A DNA stretch of 64,000 bases, taken from NCBI RefSeq assembly GCF_024166365.1, contig NC_064822.1, forward strand, positions 106,140,823 to 106,204,822. Reading direction: 5' to 3'. Below, one piece after another: positions 32,935-46,300 of the stretch (its first letter is position 1; each line of letters begins with the position of its first letter). The notes under the pieces were generated by a model. That model was not told the origin of the DNA and searched no databases. It saw nothing but the letters and a program-made list of their open reading frames with translations. A program made the position numbers and the translations under genes. Source of the stretch: Elephas maximus indicus (lineage: Eukaryota > Chordata > Mammalia > Proboscidea > Elephantidae).

Positions 32935-33580
32935 AGGCAGGGCTCTTTTAAGGAAACTTGCAGAGAAAGTAACATTATATGCTAGGCATTAAATATTTTT
33001 TTATATCTCCCAGATATTTCAGAGATACGTGAATTGAAGTTCAAAGAAATTATCATTCACCATGGATCTTATAATAAATTGTGAATGCAAGACTTGAAGC
33101 CAGGACTGTTTTAATCCAAAGAAAGACTAATGATATATTTAAAAAGGAAAAAAATGAAAACCACTTTATGTTTGAGGTGATTTTATAACTTCTCTTAACG
33201 ACTGAAAACAACAGCTTCAATACCGGTGTTAAAAATGAAATTTTTTATGTCGAAAAGGGATAAAAGAAAACACGTAGGCTTGAACTTAAAAATTAAGTCA
33301 GCAATGCCAGGGGGCAGGTACCTAATTGCTCTCTCTTTTTTCATGTCTTTGCATGTAACCGTAAGAACCTTAAATTCTACCCAATTTTTTTTTACCAGTC
33401 TTTTTGTTAGTAGTGCTCTACCCATTTGATATATGTGGTCCCTCATAGTCCCTTTATTCTCGTTCTTACCCAGCCAATATATCCTGCAGTTGATTGTCTA
33501 GATCTTTAGAACTTCCTTAGGTATAGTTTTATTTTGCTTTGTTCAACTCTTAATAAAGTACGTAAAACTATATGTACAAT

Positions 33581-33742
33581 TGAAGCCTTGGTGGCACAGT
33601 GGTTAAGAGCTCAACTTCTAACCAAAAAGTCGACAGTATGAATCCACCAGCTGCTCCTTGGAAACCCTACGGGGCAGTTCTACTCTGTTCTATAGCGTTG
33701 CTATGAGTTGGCATCAACTTGACAGCAACGGGTTTGGTTTGG
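33581..33742 (+). mobile_element. AfroSINE
   Basis: gaagccttggtggcacagtg, ctaaccaaaaagtcgacagt, accctacggggcagttctac and gacagcaacgggtttggttt. Short form lacking the central block. Confidence 0.9.
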
Positions 33743-34281
33743 TAATGGGTATATGTACAATAAGAAACTGTCCCTTAGACGGAAGAATGCTTTTGTCCAT
33801 GGACAGGAAGACTAGTATGCTTCTGGAGTGGGATAATGTTTGCAAATTTAATCACAATAATTTATGTACATATGTGCCACTTGTTAAATTTAAGTCTGTT
33901 CACATGGTTCAAAATTTAAAAAATTTAAAAGAATATACAAGGAAAAGTCTCTCTTCAGTCTATACCCCCTAGCTACCAGTTCTCCTCCATGGAGGCAACC
34001 AGGTTACGGAGTTTATATACAACTATATTTGCATACTGTACGTATTTTATAGCATTTTCATTTATCATTTTTAAAGAACTTTTAATTAGGTCTCTATACA
34101 CCCAGAGTAGAGAGTCATGGGGACATAATTAAGCAGAATAAATTGAGCTCAGCACATAGTATGGAAAACTTTTGTTTTATTCCTCCGACAAAGTATGCAT
34201 GTTAAGAAATATCTTAAGATTTCTTGAAAATGAAGTTAGAAGGCAACTTTTAACTGCTGCTTTTTTTTCCTCCCCTTATAG

Positions 34282-34380
34282 TTGATTATGGAAGATTCCC
34301 ACAAGAGTAACACTTCAGAAACAGCACCTCAACCCAGTTCAACAGTTCAGGGAGCTCATATCTCTCATATTACTCAACAG
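34282..34380 (+). CDS. ATF1: ATF1 exon with start codon
   Basis: Acceptor cccttatag, then six bases of leader (ttgatt), ATG at 34288, and donor gtaaag after 34380. Encodes 31 residues ending HISHITQQ in phase 0. The start is chosen by identity with the known ATF1 N-terminus MEDSHKS. Confidence 0.94.
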
Positions 34381-37300
34381 GTAAAGCAGGGGCCAGCCAA
34401 AATACTGAGCCAGTAAAGAATATTTTCTCTGCAGATTAATCTGTTGTTTAAGATCTTTAATTACTAATGTTTGAAAAGAGAACTAAGCAAAAAAGGCTGT
34501 AAAATGTTAAAGTGTAAGAAAGGAAGGTGGATTCGATTTAAATATCTTGTCAAGATCCTTGCTTTTATTTTCTTTTATACAGAGTATATTTAGTGTTACT
34601 TTAATATGTACATCAACCTCAAAACTTGGAGAAGTAGATTTTATTTTATAAGGTGCATGATTTATTTTGATTTTTATTTTTAGACTGGTTTTGTTGCTAC
34701 ACCAGAAAAATGAAAAATTATTTGACTCAGGGCTCATTCGAAATAGACTAATAGTTTCACAGGATGAGTCATCTTCAACACATTTATCATGGGTATATGG
34801 GAAATACTTTTGCTGAACTGAAAAATAGGTTCTCTTTAGAAAATTAAACAAGATTGACAGGCATGCATATTACAGAACTAATGATATGTTTTTACCCAGC
34901 AAATATGTTTAAAAAGGTTTATAAACATGAACTAACATTAGATTTTAAAACATTAAAAAATTTCAGTCAGGACAGCTTTTAAAATGTAAAATTTAGAGTC
35001 ACATGGCTATCTCTGTTCTTCCATTCTTTTCGTGTAGTCCCTTAGGCAATAAGGAATGCCTTCAAGAGGGTGCACAGGGTGCTTTAGGAAGCTCATTGGT
35101 ACCTGCTCTCTGTAGACCAGGGTTGAACAGTAGAAGATTCTGTCCTGGAACTGGGTTCCCTAGTGTTAGTGGAGGTGGTAGTAATAGAGTAATAGAGGCC
35201 AAGTGGTGGCACTTAAATGTTAGAGGCAAAGATGTAAAAGACAGCAAGGCTGGAGTGGTAACCAGGGTGCCTTCACCTGTAAGGACTGTGAGAGCTATTG
35301 ACCATGGTATTTTTAGGGACAAGAGAGATGGTCAGCTGACCAGGGCTAGTGAGCAGAAGGCTGATGTTAGCTGCCACAATGAAAAATCACAATCCTTTAC
35401 CCACTATCTAGATCTTAAGCATTTCTTGGACTCATTACTTGAAGGGCAGACTAAGTCTCCCTAAGGAAGGACTCTGAAATGCTACCACAGGCCTGTATAG
35501 TAACCCTAGTCTTTGACCGATGGACCATATGGCCATTTACTATAGTAAATGTAAACTGGGGAAAGGGGAATACCCAGACCTTGTGAGGACAGTTGGACAT
35601 AGGGACTGAACTGACAGTGCTCTCAAATCAGTTAAAACACCGTCATGGTCCCCCAGTTACAAAAAAAACCAAACCCAGTGCTGTCGAGTTGATTCCGACT
35701 CATAGCGACCCTGTAGGACAGAGTAGAACTGCCCCATAGAGTTTCCAAGGAGCGCCTGGTGGATTCAAACTGCTCACCCTTTGGTTAGCAGCCGTGGCAC
35801 TTAAACACTACGCCACCAGGGTTTCCAGGTCCGCCAGTTAGAGTAGGAGATTTGAAAAATGGTTATCGACCCAAGACAATTTTACAGTGAAACTGTGGAC
35901 CTATCTTACAGTTATTTACCTAGCCCCTGAGCATAACTGGGATGGATACACTTAGCTCTGGTCGTATAATCACTCCATATACCATAGTCAGGCACTCGTT
36001 CTTTTCTGGGGTCCAGGAGCAGACCAGATACGTGTACTTGTTCCAAGAACCTATGGGATTGTGCTTCAGCTCTCTTATTAGGGCTTGCCAGAGGCTATAT
36101 ACTGCATCTTTATCTGTCATAGACAACTGTAGCACCACTGGATCTGCTAAGTCATATCACTTGAGGACCTCTCACCATTGTTCTTAGTGACTCACTTGCA
36201 GAATTTGTGCTCTTGTTCCTGCAACCCTAGGCTCTGCTGGACTAGAGGTTCCGGTTTCCAGTGGGGGAGCATTTTCACCAGTGAACACAGGAAAGTTTCT
36301 ATTACCTCTTGGTAACTTTGGGTTCCTCATGCCAGTGGACCAGCAGGACAAAAGGAAACTTACTAATCTGTCAGGGATAGTTGACCCTGATTATAATAAG
36401 GAGCTGAAGTTGCTGATACATAATGTGGACACCAAAGAGTGTGGTTAGAACTCAGGAGGAGTCACTGTGGTGCCTTTTCCTGTTTCTGTGTCTTTCATTT
36501 CACTAAAAAAGCAACTATAGCCTAACAAGGCAACAACTCAAATCTCTCAGGGATGAAAGTGTGGGTCACCCTACCTTGTACGCCACCTAGATCAGCTGAA
36601 GTGAGGGTAAGGAAAATCTAGAATGGGTGATAGAAGAGGGAGATATGAGTATCAGTTAAAGCCTTGAGCTAACTGTAGCAGTTTGAAAGGACCAAAGCAC
36701 TGCCTGGACTCTTTCCCCTATGGAAAAAGGGCTTTAAGCCACTGGGAAAGGGTAATAAACTCTGTTTTACATTGTGGCTGGGGGAAGGGAAAAGGAAAAC
36801 ACACTAACCCTGGGAGAAGAGCAGGAAACTCTCCTGGGCTCAGACCATTAGAGTTTTTTTTACTACTGGAAGAAGGCAGGATTAGTGAGAAAGCCTACCC
36901 TTGACCCAGGGCTATAAGGCCTGCCTAAGACTGAGACTGGGCCAGGACAACAGAGAACCTCGCTGTCACCTACCACCAGGCTAGCAAGTCAAGCAACAGT
37001 GTAGTCTACCCCTGGGGGAAGGGAAAGAATATAGAGAGTCTCTTTGAGGCAGATACATAGAGAGGGCCTAAAGCTGAGAGTGGAGCAGGAACGTTGAGAA
37101 AAACCCTGTGTAAACCAGCCCTCATTTTAAGCAGAAGGTAACACTAGAGCAGTTTGAATCTGGTGGTGCACTGAAGGTGATCATAGCAGCAAAACCAAAA
37201 CCCAGCTGAACTTCTGACTAGATTGGTTGAACATCTCCCAACCCATACACACAAATGGGCTAGTAGAAGAAGATGTGTACCCATTTCTGGACATAAATAC

Positions 37301-40300
37301 TACTTACCCCAGTATCTAATATCTTTCTCATAATATCCATCAGTCAGGTGGAAATTATGAAATATGTACAAAAAAGCAAAAAAAAAAAAAACAGCCTACT
37401 GTCAAGAATCGAAATAACAGAACCAGAGTCAGGATGACTCAGCTGCTGGAATTACCAGATAGTGAATTAAAGATCACAGTGAGTAGTTTGTTAAAGACTC
37501 CAGTGGAAAAGGTAGACAGCGTGAATGAACAAATGAAAACTTTAGCAGAGGGATAGAAACTATATGGAAGAGTCATATAGAAATCCTGAAAATAAAAGAA
37601 TATGGTAACATAGATGCAGTGTAGGTTTGAGCTTACTGGTAGACTTGACCAAGGAAAAAATCCGTGAACTTGAAGATAGTCAATAGAAATTACCCAGACT
37701 GAAAACCAAAAGAAAAAGAACTGGAAGAATAAAACAGAACAGAGCATCCAAGAGCTGTGTGACAATGTGTAATGGTTTCACATAGGTCTAATCAAAGCCA
37801 TGGGACGAGTTGAGATTACTGGGGGGTGAGTATAGCCAGAGACAGCGTCAGTGGATTTAACTCGGGGGCTTTATAACATTTGGAGCTTGGAGAGATGAGG
37901 AACTAGCAAAGAAGACTGAGAAAGGGTGATCAGTGAGGTAGGAGGAAAACCAAGAGAGATTGGAATCTTGGAAATCAAGAGTGGTGATGGTCAACTGGTA
38001 GATCAAGTAGGATGAGCAGTGGAAATTAACTGTCAGGTAATATGGAGTTCATTGACAACTTTGACAAAAGCTATTTCAGCGGGAGTGAAAGTCTTAATTT
38101 GATTTAAGAGAGCGTGGGAGACCAATGGAGCAGAATTGAGAATCCAGACATAAATCCATCCACATATGAGCAGTTGATATCTGACAAAGGCCCCAAAACA
38201 GTTAAATGGGGACAAGACGGTGAATAGTGCAGGCATAACTGGATATCCATCTGCAAAAAAATGAAACAAGACCCATACCTCACTCCGTCCACAAAAACGA
38301 GCTCAAAATGGATCAAAGACCTAAATATGAAATCTAAAATGGTAAACATCATGAAAGAAAAGATAGGGACAACGTTAGGAGCCCTAATACATGGCATAAA
38401 CAGTATACAAAACATTATTAAGAATGCGGAAGAGAAACTAGATAACTGGGAGCTCCTAAAAATCAAACACCTATTTATGCTCATCCAAAGACTTCACAAA
38501 AAGAGTAAAAAGACTACCTACAGACTGGGAAAAAGTTTTTAGCTATGACATTTCAGGTCAGCGCCTGATCTCTAAAATCTACATGATACTGCAAAAACTC
38601 AACTACAAAAAGACAACCCAATTAAAAAATGGACAAAAAATATGAACAGACCTTCACTAAAGAAGGCATTCAGGAAGCTAACAGATACAGGAGGAAATGT
38701 TCACGATCGTTAGCCATTAGAGAAATGCAGATCAAAAGTACAATGAGATTTCATGTCGCTCCAACAAGGTTGGCATTAATCCAAAAAACACAAAATAATG
38801 TTGGAGAGGCTGTGGAGAGACTGGAACACTTCTACACTGCTGGTGGGAATGTCAAATGGTACAACCACTTTGGAAATCGATTTGGCACTTCCTTAAAAAG
38901 CTAGAAATAGAACTACCGTACAATCCAGCAGTCCCACTCCTTGGAATATATCCTAAGGAAATTAGAGCCTTTACACGAACAGATATATGCATACCCATGC
39001 TTATGGCAGCACTGTTTACGATAGCAAAAAGATAGAAGCAACCAAGGTGCCCATGAACAGATGAATGGATAAATAAATTATGGTACATTCACGCAATGGA
39101 ATACTACGCATCGATAAAGAACAGTGAGGAACCTGTGAAACATTTCATAACATGGAGGAACCTGGAAGGCATTATGCTGAGTGAAATTAGTTGCAAAAGG
39201 ACAAATATTGTATAAGACGACTATTATAAGAACTTGAGAAATAGTTTAAACTGAGAAGAAAACATTCTTTCGTGGTTACGAGAGGGGGGAGGGAGGGAAG
39301 GGTGAAGGGAAAGACAGCACACAATACAGGGGAGGTCAGCAACAACTGGACTAAACCAAAAGCAAAGAAGCTTCCTGAATAAACTGAATGCTTTGAAGGC
39401 CTGTGTAGCAGGGGCAGGGGTTTGGGGACCATGGTTTCAGGGGGCATGTAAGTCAATTTGGATTGGGTAAGTCAATTGGCATAATAAAATCTATTAAGAA
39501 AACATTCTGCGTTCCACTTTGAAGAGAGGCACGTGGGGTCTTAAACGCTAGCAAGCAGCCATCTAAGATGCATCAATTGGTCTCAACCCACCTGGATCAA
39601 AGGAGAATGAAGAACACCAAGGACACAAGGTAATTACAAGCCCAAGAGACAGAAAGGGCCACATGAACCAGAGACTACATCATCCTGAGACCAGAAGAAC
39701 TAGATGGTGCCCGGCTACAACAAGTGACTGCCATGACAGGGAACAGAACAGAGAACCCCTGAGGGAGCAGGAGAGCAGGGGGATGCAGACCCCAAATTCT
39801 CATAAAAGGACCAGACTTAATGGTCTGACTGAGACTAGAAGGACCCTGGTGGTCATGGCCCCCAGACCTTCTGCTGGCCCAGGACAGGAACCATTCCCAA
39901 AGCCAACTCTTCAGACATGGATTGGACTGGGCAATGGGTTGGAGAGGGATGCTGATGAGGAGTGAGCTTCTTGGATCAGGCGGACACTTGAGACTATGTT
40001 GGCATCTCCTGCCTGGAGGGGAGATGAGAGGGTGGAGGGGGTTAGATGCTGGTGAAATGGACATGAAAAGAGAGTGGAGGGAAAGGGTAATTGAAGTATG
40101 TAGCAAGGTGTATATAAGTTTTTGTGTGAGAGACTGACTTGATTTGTAAACTTTCACTTAAAGTATAATAAAAATTATTAAAAAAAAAAAAAAAGGCATG
40201 GGAGAAGAGAGGAGAAAATGAGTATACAAACTCATTGATAACAGAATGAATAAGCAGCTTCTTTGAGGAGTTTTGCCGCAAAGGGGAGCTAAGAAATGAA

Positions 40301-43300
40301 GTTGCTGGAAGGGATGTGGGTCATTAATGTTTTATTATTTTTTTTAAGATGGGTAAGGGATTAACAGTTTGCTTGTATGCCAGTGGGAATGGTGCAGTAG
40401 TGGGGGAAATTTGTCGATACGAGAGAGAGGACAGTTACTAGGATGATGTCTTTGAGGAGGGAAGGGATGAGAATTAAGATTACAAGTGGAGAACTTAGCC
40501 TTACATGAGCTCAGGTGGTTGTTAGTTGCTGGCAATTTGCTTCTGACTCATGGCGACCCCATGTGTGCAGAGTAGAACTGTTCCGTAGAGTTTTCAAGGC
40601 TGTGACCTTTCAGAAACAGATCGCCAGGCCTGTCTTCCAAGGCACCTCTGGGTGAGTTCAACCTGCATACCTTTCGGCTAGTAGTTGAGTGCTTAACCGT
40701 TCTTGCCACCCAGGGACTAGCTCATCCATAATAAGAGAGAAGGTAGGTGGGTAGATTGTGGGTGAGATACAAATAGATATTCTCTTATAATAACTTCTTT
40801 GTTTTTCAGTGAAGTAAAATGCTTTTTGAGAATGTAGAGAGGAAGGAGAGTATGAACTGGTCTTCTACGAGAGTGGGAGAAGTCAGTGGACTAGGGATAT
40901 GTAGTGGGATTGCTAGACAGCATTATTGGGTACTGATCGTGAATTTAAAGTGAGACCATTAAGTTTCGTTGTGTGTTTTTTCTCCAGCCACATTCAGGTA
41001 CTTGCATGCAGACTACAGACATGAAGTAGGTCAGCAACCAGGGTTGTGATTTAGTCAAAGGACTATAGTCAAGCAAGAAAAGACAAGGACATTGAGAGTG
41101 TATGCGATGCAGTGATTATAATGCCAGACCACGAAATTTAAGCTGTGCCAGGAAGTGAGGACGGAGAATAGATAGTCAGAGAATTGTTGGAGTCCAAGTA
41201 CTAGAGGAAGTGAGCTAGAAGGATAGTAGGTGATACTCAGAGAGATACTTAAATTTGAGATTATGGATGGGATGTATTTGTTGGTGATGACAGGGTTTAG
41301 GTCAGTGATCTCTCAGCTGGGGTGGTATATTCCCTCTTCCCCACTGAGAAGTCTGGAAATATATGTATGTGGGTGGGAGGCAGGTTGGCACTGGCATTTA
41401 AGGGGTAGGGACCAGAGGTGCTAAATGTCTTGTATTGAACAGGGTACTCCTGTACATGGAAGAATTGTCCTGCCCCAATGCCTGTTGAGAAGTTCTGTAG
41501 GGTAGGCTTGAGAAGGGTAGAATACAAAGCTTTGGAGTTAAAAAAAAAAAAAAAGTAGAGGGGGTTAAAAAAAAAAAAAAGGAAGCCCGGGCAATAGAAG
41601 GATATTGGAAGTTAGCTATTGAAATCACCACAAATTTTATCAGGAGTAGTAGTGGAAAGAATAGAGTGATCTAGGTGCTAAACTCTGAAATGAGGGAACA
41701 TGCTTCAGATATCGTAAAATGGCTGCAACAAGGATAGTCTGCTGTTACGAGTCTCAAATTTGGGATTTGGGGGAGAGCTTTGAAAGAACAGTGGTCTGGA
41801 AGCAGCAACAGGGAACAAAGGAAACACTCCGCCTGTCTGTTGACTCATGATATGAGGGGTGCAGGATAGAGCTGGGGAGGCAGTGTTCCTCAGGGGGGAG
41901 AGCTAAGTTTTATGACAAAAGGGTAAAGAGAAGGGTACTCATTACTTGCTGAACTTCATTTAATTACAAAGATCCACGCAGCCTTGCTTAGTGGAAAGAA
42001 CAATGAATGTAGTCAGAAGACCTAGTTTAAATCCTGGCTTTGTTGCTTACTGACTCTGGGCTATAGACTACTAAGTCATTTAACTTGGACTTGATGTTCA
42101 TCATCTGGAAATGAAGGGTATTAGACTTGATGATCTCTAGGGTCTTTTTCAGCTCATAACTTTCAGTAATTCTCACATTGTAGAGAAATTTGTGTATTTT
42201 AACCATGTGTGCGTGAGAATAACAAAAACCAATGATGATAGTAGAAACTAACATTTATTGATCGTCTACTGTGTGCCAGGTGCATTTCTAAGCATTTTAC
42301 ATGTTTTAATGGTTTCAAATCTCATATTAACCTATTGGGCTTTTATAATCCCCATTTAAGAGGTCACATAACTAGTTGAGGGTAGAGACATGAATTGTAT
42401 CTTAGCAGTTGGACTTCTTTTGCAGTTTGGATTTCCCAGGAAGCAGACTGTGAGATGGAGAGTAGCAGGTAGGAGGTTTATTAGGAAGTGCTCTTGTGAT
42501 CACCATCTGTGGAAGGGAAAGGAAGAGAAGGAAGCAAGATTGGGCAAAGGGAGAAGATGGACTGTGACTCAGTCTCAGTGAAAGTCTCAGCCGACCCCAT
42601 GGGGAGCTGTGAAGTTGAGATTATTCTTCAGAATTAGGGTCAGGGCCAGGGAGGCCTTTGTATCCCTGAATGAACCAGTCGTTGGATTCTGGCTGCCCCA
42701 GCAAGGGGGCAGGTGTGGTGTGTATCTCATCAGCGTAGGCCATTGTGAGGAAGCCTGACAGAGATAACTGCTGGCAGCTCTCTTCCCAGCAGCTGGGGAA
42801 ATAATGAAAAGGGATCACAGTGTCCACAACTGCTTGGTGGCCTTCTAGCAGAGGATTAGGATAAATGAAGACAGTTGGAGAAATTAAAAAATAGGCTTAG
42901 CTCCAAAAACAGATCATCCCATTCATAATTTTGCCATGAGAACTTAATCCGAGCTTTGTCCAATGATAGGCTGAGAATATTTGTGCGTATCTGTGCTTTT
43001 GATTGTCTTTTCCTACCCGGAGATTCTCTATCTAATGTCACTGCCTAGATGCTCTGAGGTTTTGTGTTTTTTTTTTTTTGGTGAAGGAATGTTCCTCCTG
43101 TAGAATGATTTAGAAATTTAGGTGAATTTATTTGGATGTTTTCAACATAGATGGCATGGGGGAATTGAAGAGGAATTTTTCATTCACTTAACAGGGTCTT
43201 TCACAGAGCAAAAGTTTTTAATTTTGATGAGCTCTAATTTACCAGTTGTTCCTTTTATGGATCATGCTTTTTGGTATCAAGTCTAAAAACTTTCACCTAG

Positions 43301-46300
43301 TCCTCAATTCTGAAGATTTTCTCCTGAAAGTTTTATAGTTTTACATTTAAGGTCAAGGTTCCTTTTTTTGCCTATGGATATACAATTGCTTCAACACCAT
43401 TTGTTGAGATGGCTATCGCTCCTCCACTGGATTCCTTTTGCACTTTTGTCAGAAATCATTTGGGCATATTTGTGAGTCTGTTTCTAGGTTCTCTGTTCTG
43501 ATCCATTGATCTGTGTGTCTATTCCTCTGTCATTACCACACTGTCTCAATTACATGTATCTTAAACTTAACATAGGGACGTGTGATACCTCCCGTTTTAT
43601 TCTTCTTTTTCAAAATTGTTTTGGTTCTTTTAACCAAAACATATAAATTTCTTTTAAGGCCTTTCCATATAAATTTCGGAATAAACTTGTCTGTGTCTAC
43701 AAAAATGAGTCCTGGTGGCACAGTGGTTAAAGCACTTGGCTGCTAACCAAAAGGTTGGTGGTTCAAACCCACCAGCCACTCTGCATGAGAAAGATGTGGC
43801 AGTCTGCTTCTGTAAAGATTTCAGCCTTAGAAACCATATGGGGCAGTTCTGCTGTCCTGTAGGGTTGCTATGAGTCTGAATTGACTGGATACAGTGGGTA
43901 AAATGTCAACAAAAAAACCTTGCTGGGATTTTGATAGGAATTACATTAAACCTGTAAATCAATATGGGGAGAATTGACATCTTTACTATGTTTAATGTTC
44001 CCATCCATGAATACAGTTAAGTCTCTCCAACTATTTAAGTTTTCTTTGATTTCTTTCACAGCAGCGTTTTGTAGTTTCCAGTATACAGATTCTGTACATG
44101 TTTTGTAAGATTTATACCTAAAAATGTAATTTTGGGGGGAGTAATTGCAAATAGTATTGTGTTGATTTTGGACTTGTTTATTATTAGTATGCAGAAATGC
44201 AGTTGATTTTTGTGTATTGATCTTGTGTCTTGCAACCTTGCTGCTCAGTTATTTTCAGGACGATTTTTTTAGGGCAGGAATAGAGTCCTTGGGATTTTCT
44301 ACGTGTACAGTCAAATCTTCTGTAAATAGAGACTTTTTATTTCTTTTTTTCCAATCTGTTTGCCTCGTCTTTCTTTTTGCCTTATTGTGCTTCCTAACAC
44401 TTGCAGAATTGTGTAGAATAAGAGTGTTGTGAGCCAACATCCTTGTTTTGTTCCCAACCATACAGGGAAAGTATTTCATCTTCTCACTCTTAAGTTGGAT
44501 ATTAACTGTAGGCTTTTTTATAGATGCTGTTTTTAAATTTGAGGAAGTTTCTGTCTATTCCAAGTTTTATTATGAATGGGTGTTAGATTTTTATAATGTT
44601 TTTTCTGTATCATATTTTTTTTTCTTCTGTATCCACTTTCTTCTGGCATAGTGGTTAAGTGCTACGGCTGCTAACCAAGAGGTTGGCAGTTCGAATCTGC
44701 CAGGCGCCCCTTTGAAACTCTATCGGGCAGTTCTACTCTTTCCTATACGGTCGCTATGAGTCAGAATCGACTCGATGGCAGTGGGTTTGGTTTTGTTTTT
44801 TTTTGTTTTTTTTTTTTTGATCCTCTTTCTTCATCTGTTGATTAAAAAAAAAACATTGCCATCGACTCGGTTCGGACCCCTAGTGACCCTTTAGCACAGA
44901 GTAGAACTGTCCCATAAGTTTTCCAAGGAGTGGCTGGTGGATTTGAACTGTCGACCTTTTGGTTAGCAGCCTCGTGCACTGTAGCTCTTAACCACTGCAC
45001 CACCAGGGCTCCTGTCTGTTGACGTTGTTGGTTTTAAGTGCCGTTGAGTCAGTTCCGACTCATAGCGACCCTATAGGACAGAGTAGAACTACCCATAGGG
45101 TTTCCAAGGAGTGGCTGGTGGATTTGAACTGCTGGCCTTTCAGTTAGCAGCTGAGCTCTTAACCACTGTACCACCAGGACTCGTCCTATCTGTTGATAGG
45201 TGAGTTATATTGATTTGATTTTTGAATGTTGAACCAGCCTTGCATACTTGGAATAAAGAATTATGTTTCATTTTTGCTCTACATTGATAGATTTGATTTG
45301 CTAACATTTTGTTGAGGATTTTTGCATCTAAATTGGTGAGTGATATCGATCTGTGGTTTTCTTTTTTTGTAACGCCTTATTGTTGTTGCTGTTAGGCGCC
45401 ATCGTGTCGGTTCCAACTCATGGCGAACCTACGCACAACAGAGCAAAACACTGCCTGGTCCTGCGCCATCCTTACAAGTGTTACTATGCTGAGCCCATTG
45501 TTGCAGCCGCTGTGTCAGTCCATCTCATTGAGGGTCTACCTCTTTTTTGCTGACCCTCTTCTTTACCAAGCATGATGTCCTTCTCCAGGGACTGATCCCT
45601 CCTGATAATGTATGCAAAGTATGTGATACATAGTCTCGCCATACTTGCTTCTAAGGAGCATTCTGGTTGTACTTCTTTTGTTCCTTCTTTTGGCGGTCCA
45701 TGGTATATTCAGTATTCTTGCCAACACTGCAATTCTTTGGTCTTCCTTATTCATTGTCCAGTTTTCACATGCACATGAGGCGATTGAAAATACCATGGCT
45801 TGAGTCAGGTGCACCTTAGTCCTCAAGGTGACATCTTTGCTTTTCAGCACTTTAAAGAGGTCTTTTGCAGCTGATTTGCCCAGGGCTATGCATCCTTTGA
45901 TTTCTTGACTGCTGCTTCCATGGGTGTTGATTATGGATACAAGTAAAATGAAATCCTTGACAACCTCAGTCTTTTCTCCATTTATCATGGTGTTGCTTAT
46001 TGGTCCAGTTGTGAGAATTTTTGTTTTCTTTATGTTGAGGTGTAATCCATACTAAAGGCTGTGGTCTTTGATCTTCGTCAGTAAGTGTTTCAAGTCCTCT
46101 TCACTTTCAGCAAGCAAGGTCGTGTCATCTGCATAACACAGGTTGTTAATGAGTCTTCCTCCAATCTTGATGCCCTATTCTTCTTCATATAGTCCAACTT
46201 CTTGTATTATTTGCTCAGCATACAGATTGAATAGGTATGGTGAAAGGATACAACCCTGACACACACCTTTCCTGACTTTAAACCATGCAGTATCCCCTTG

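Larger units (their letters stand above)
30482..34281 (+). other. ATF1: ATF1 intron 1
   Basis: Begins in G-rich CpG-island sequence (gtaagtgggggcggggag) and ends at the pyrimidine tract before 34282. Near 31040-31120 a fragment tcatggagcttacagtctag is an ancient mammalian repeat at the island edge. Otherwise holds an L1 3' end (32123-32934) and an AfroSINE (33581-33742). Confidence 0.75.
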
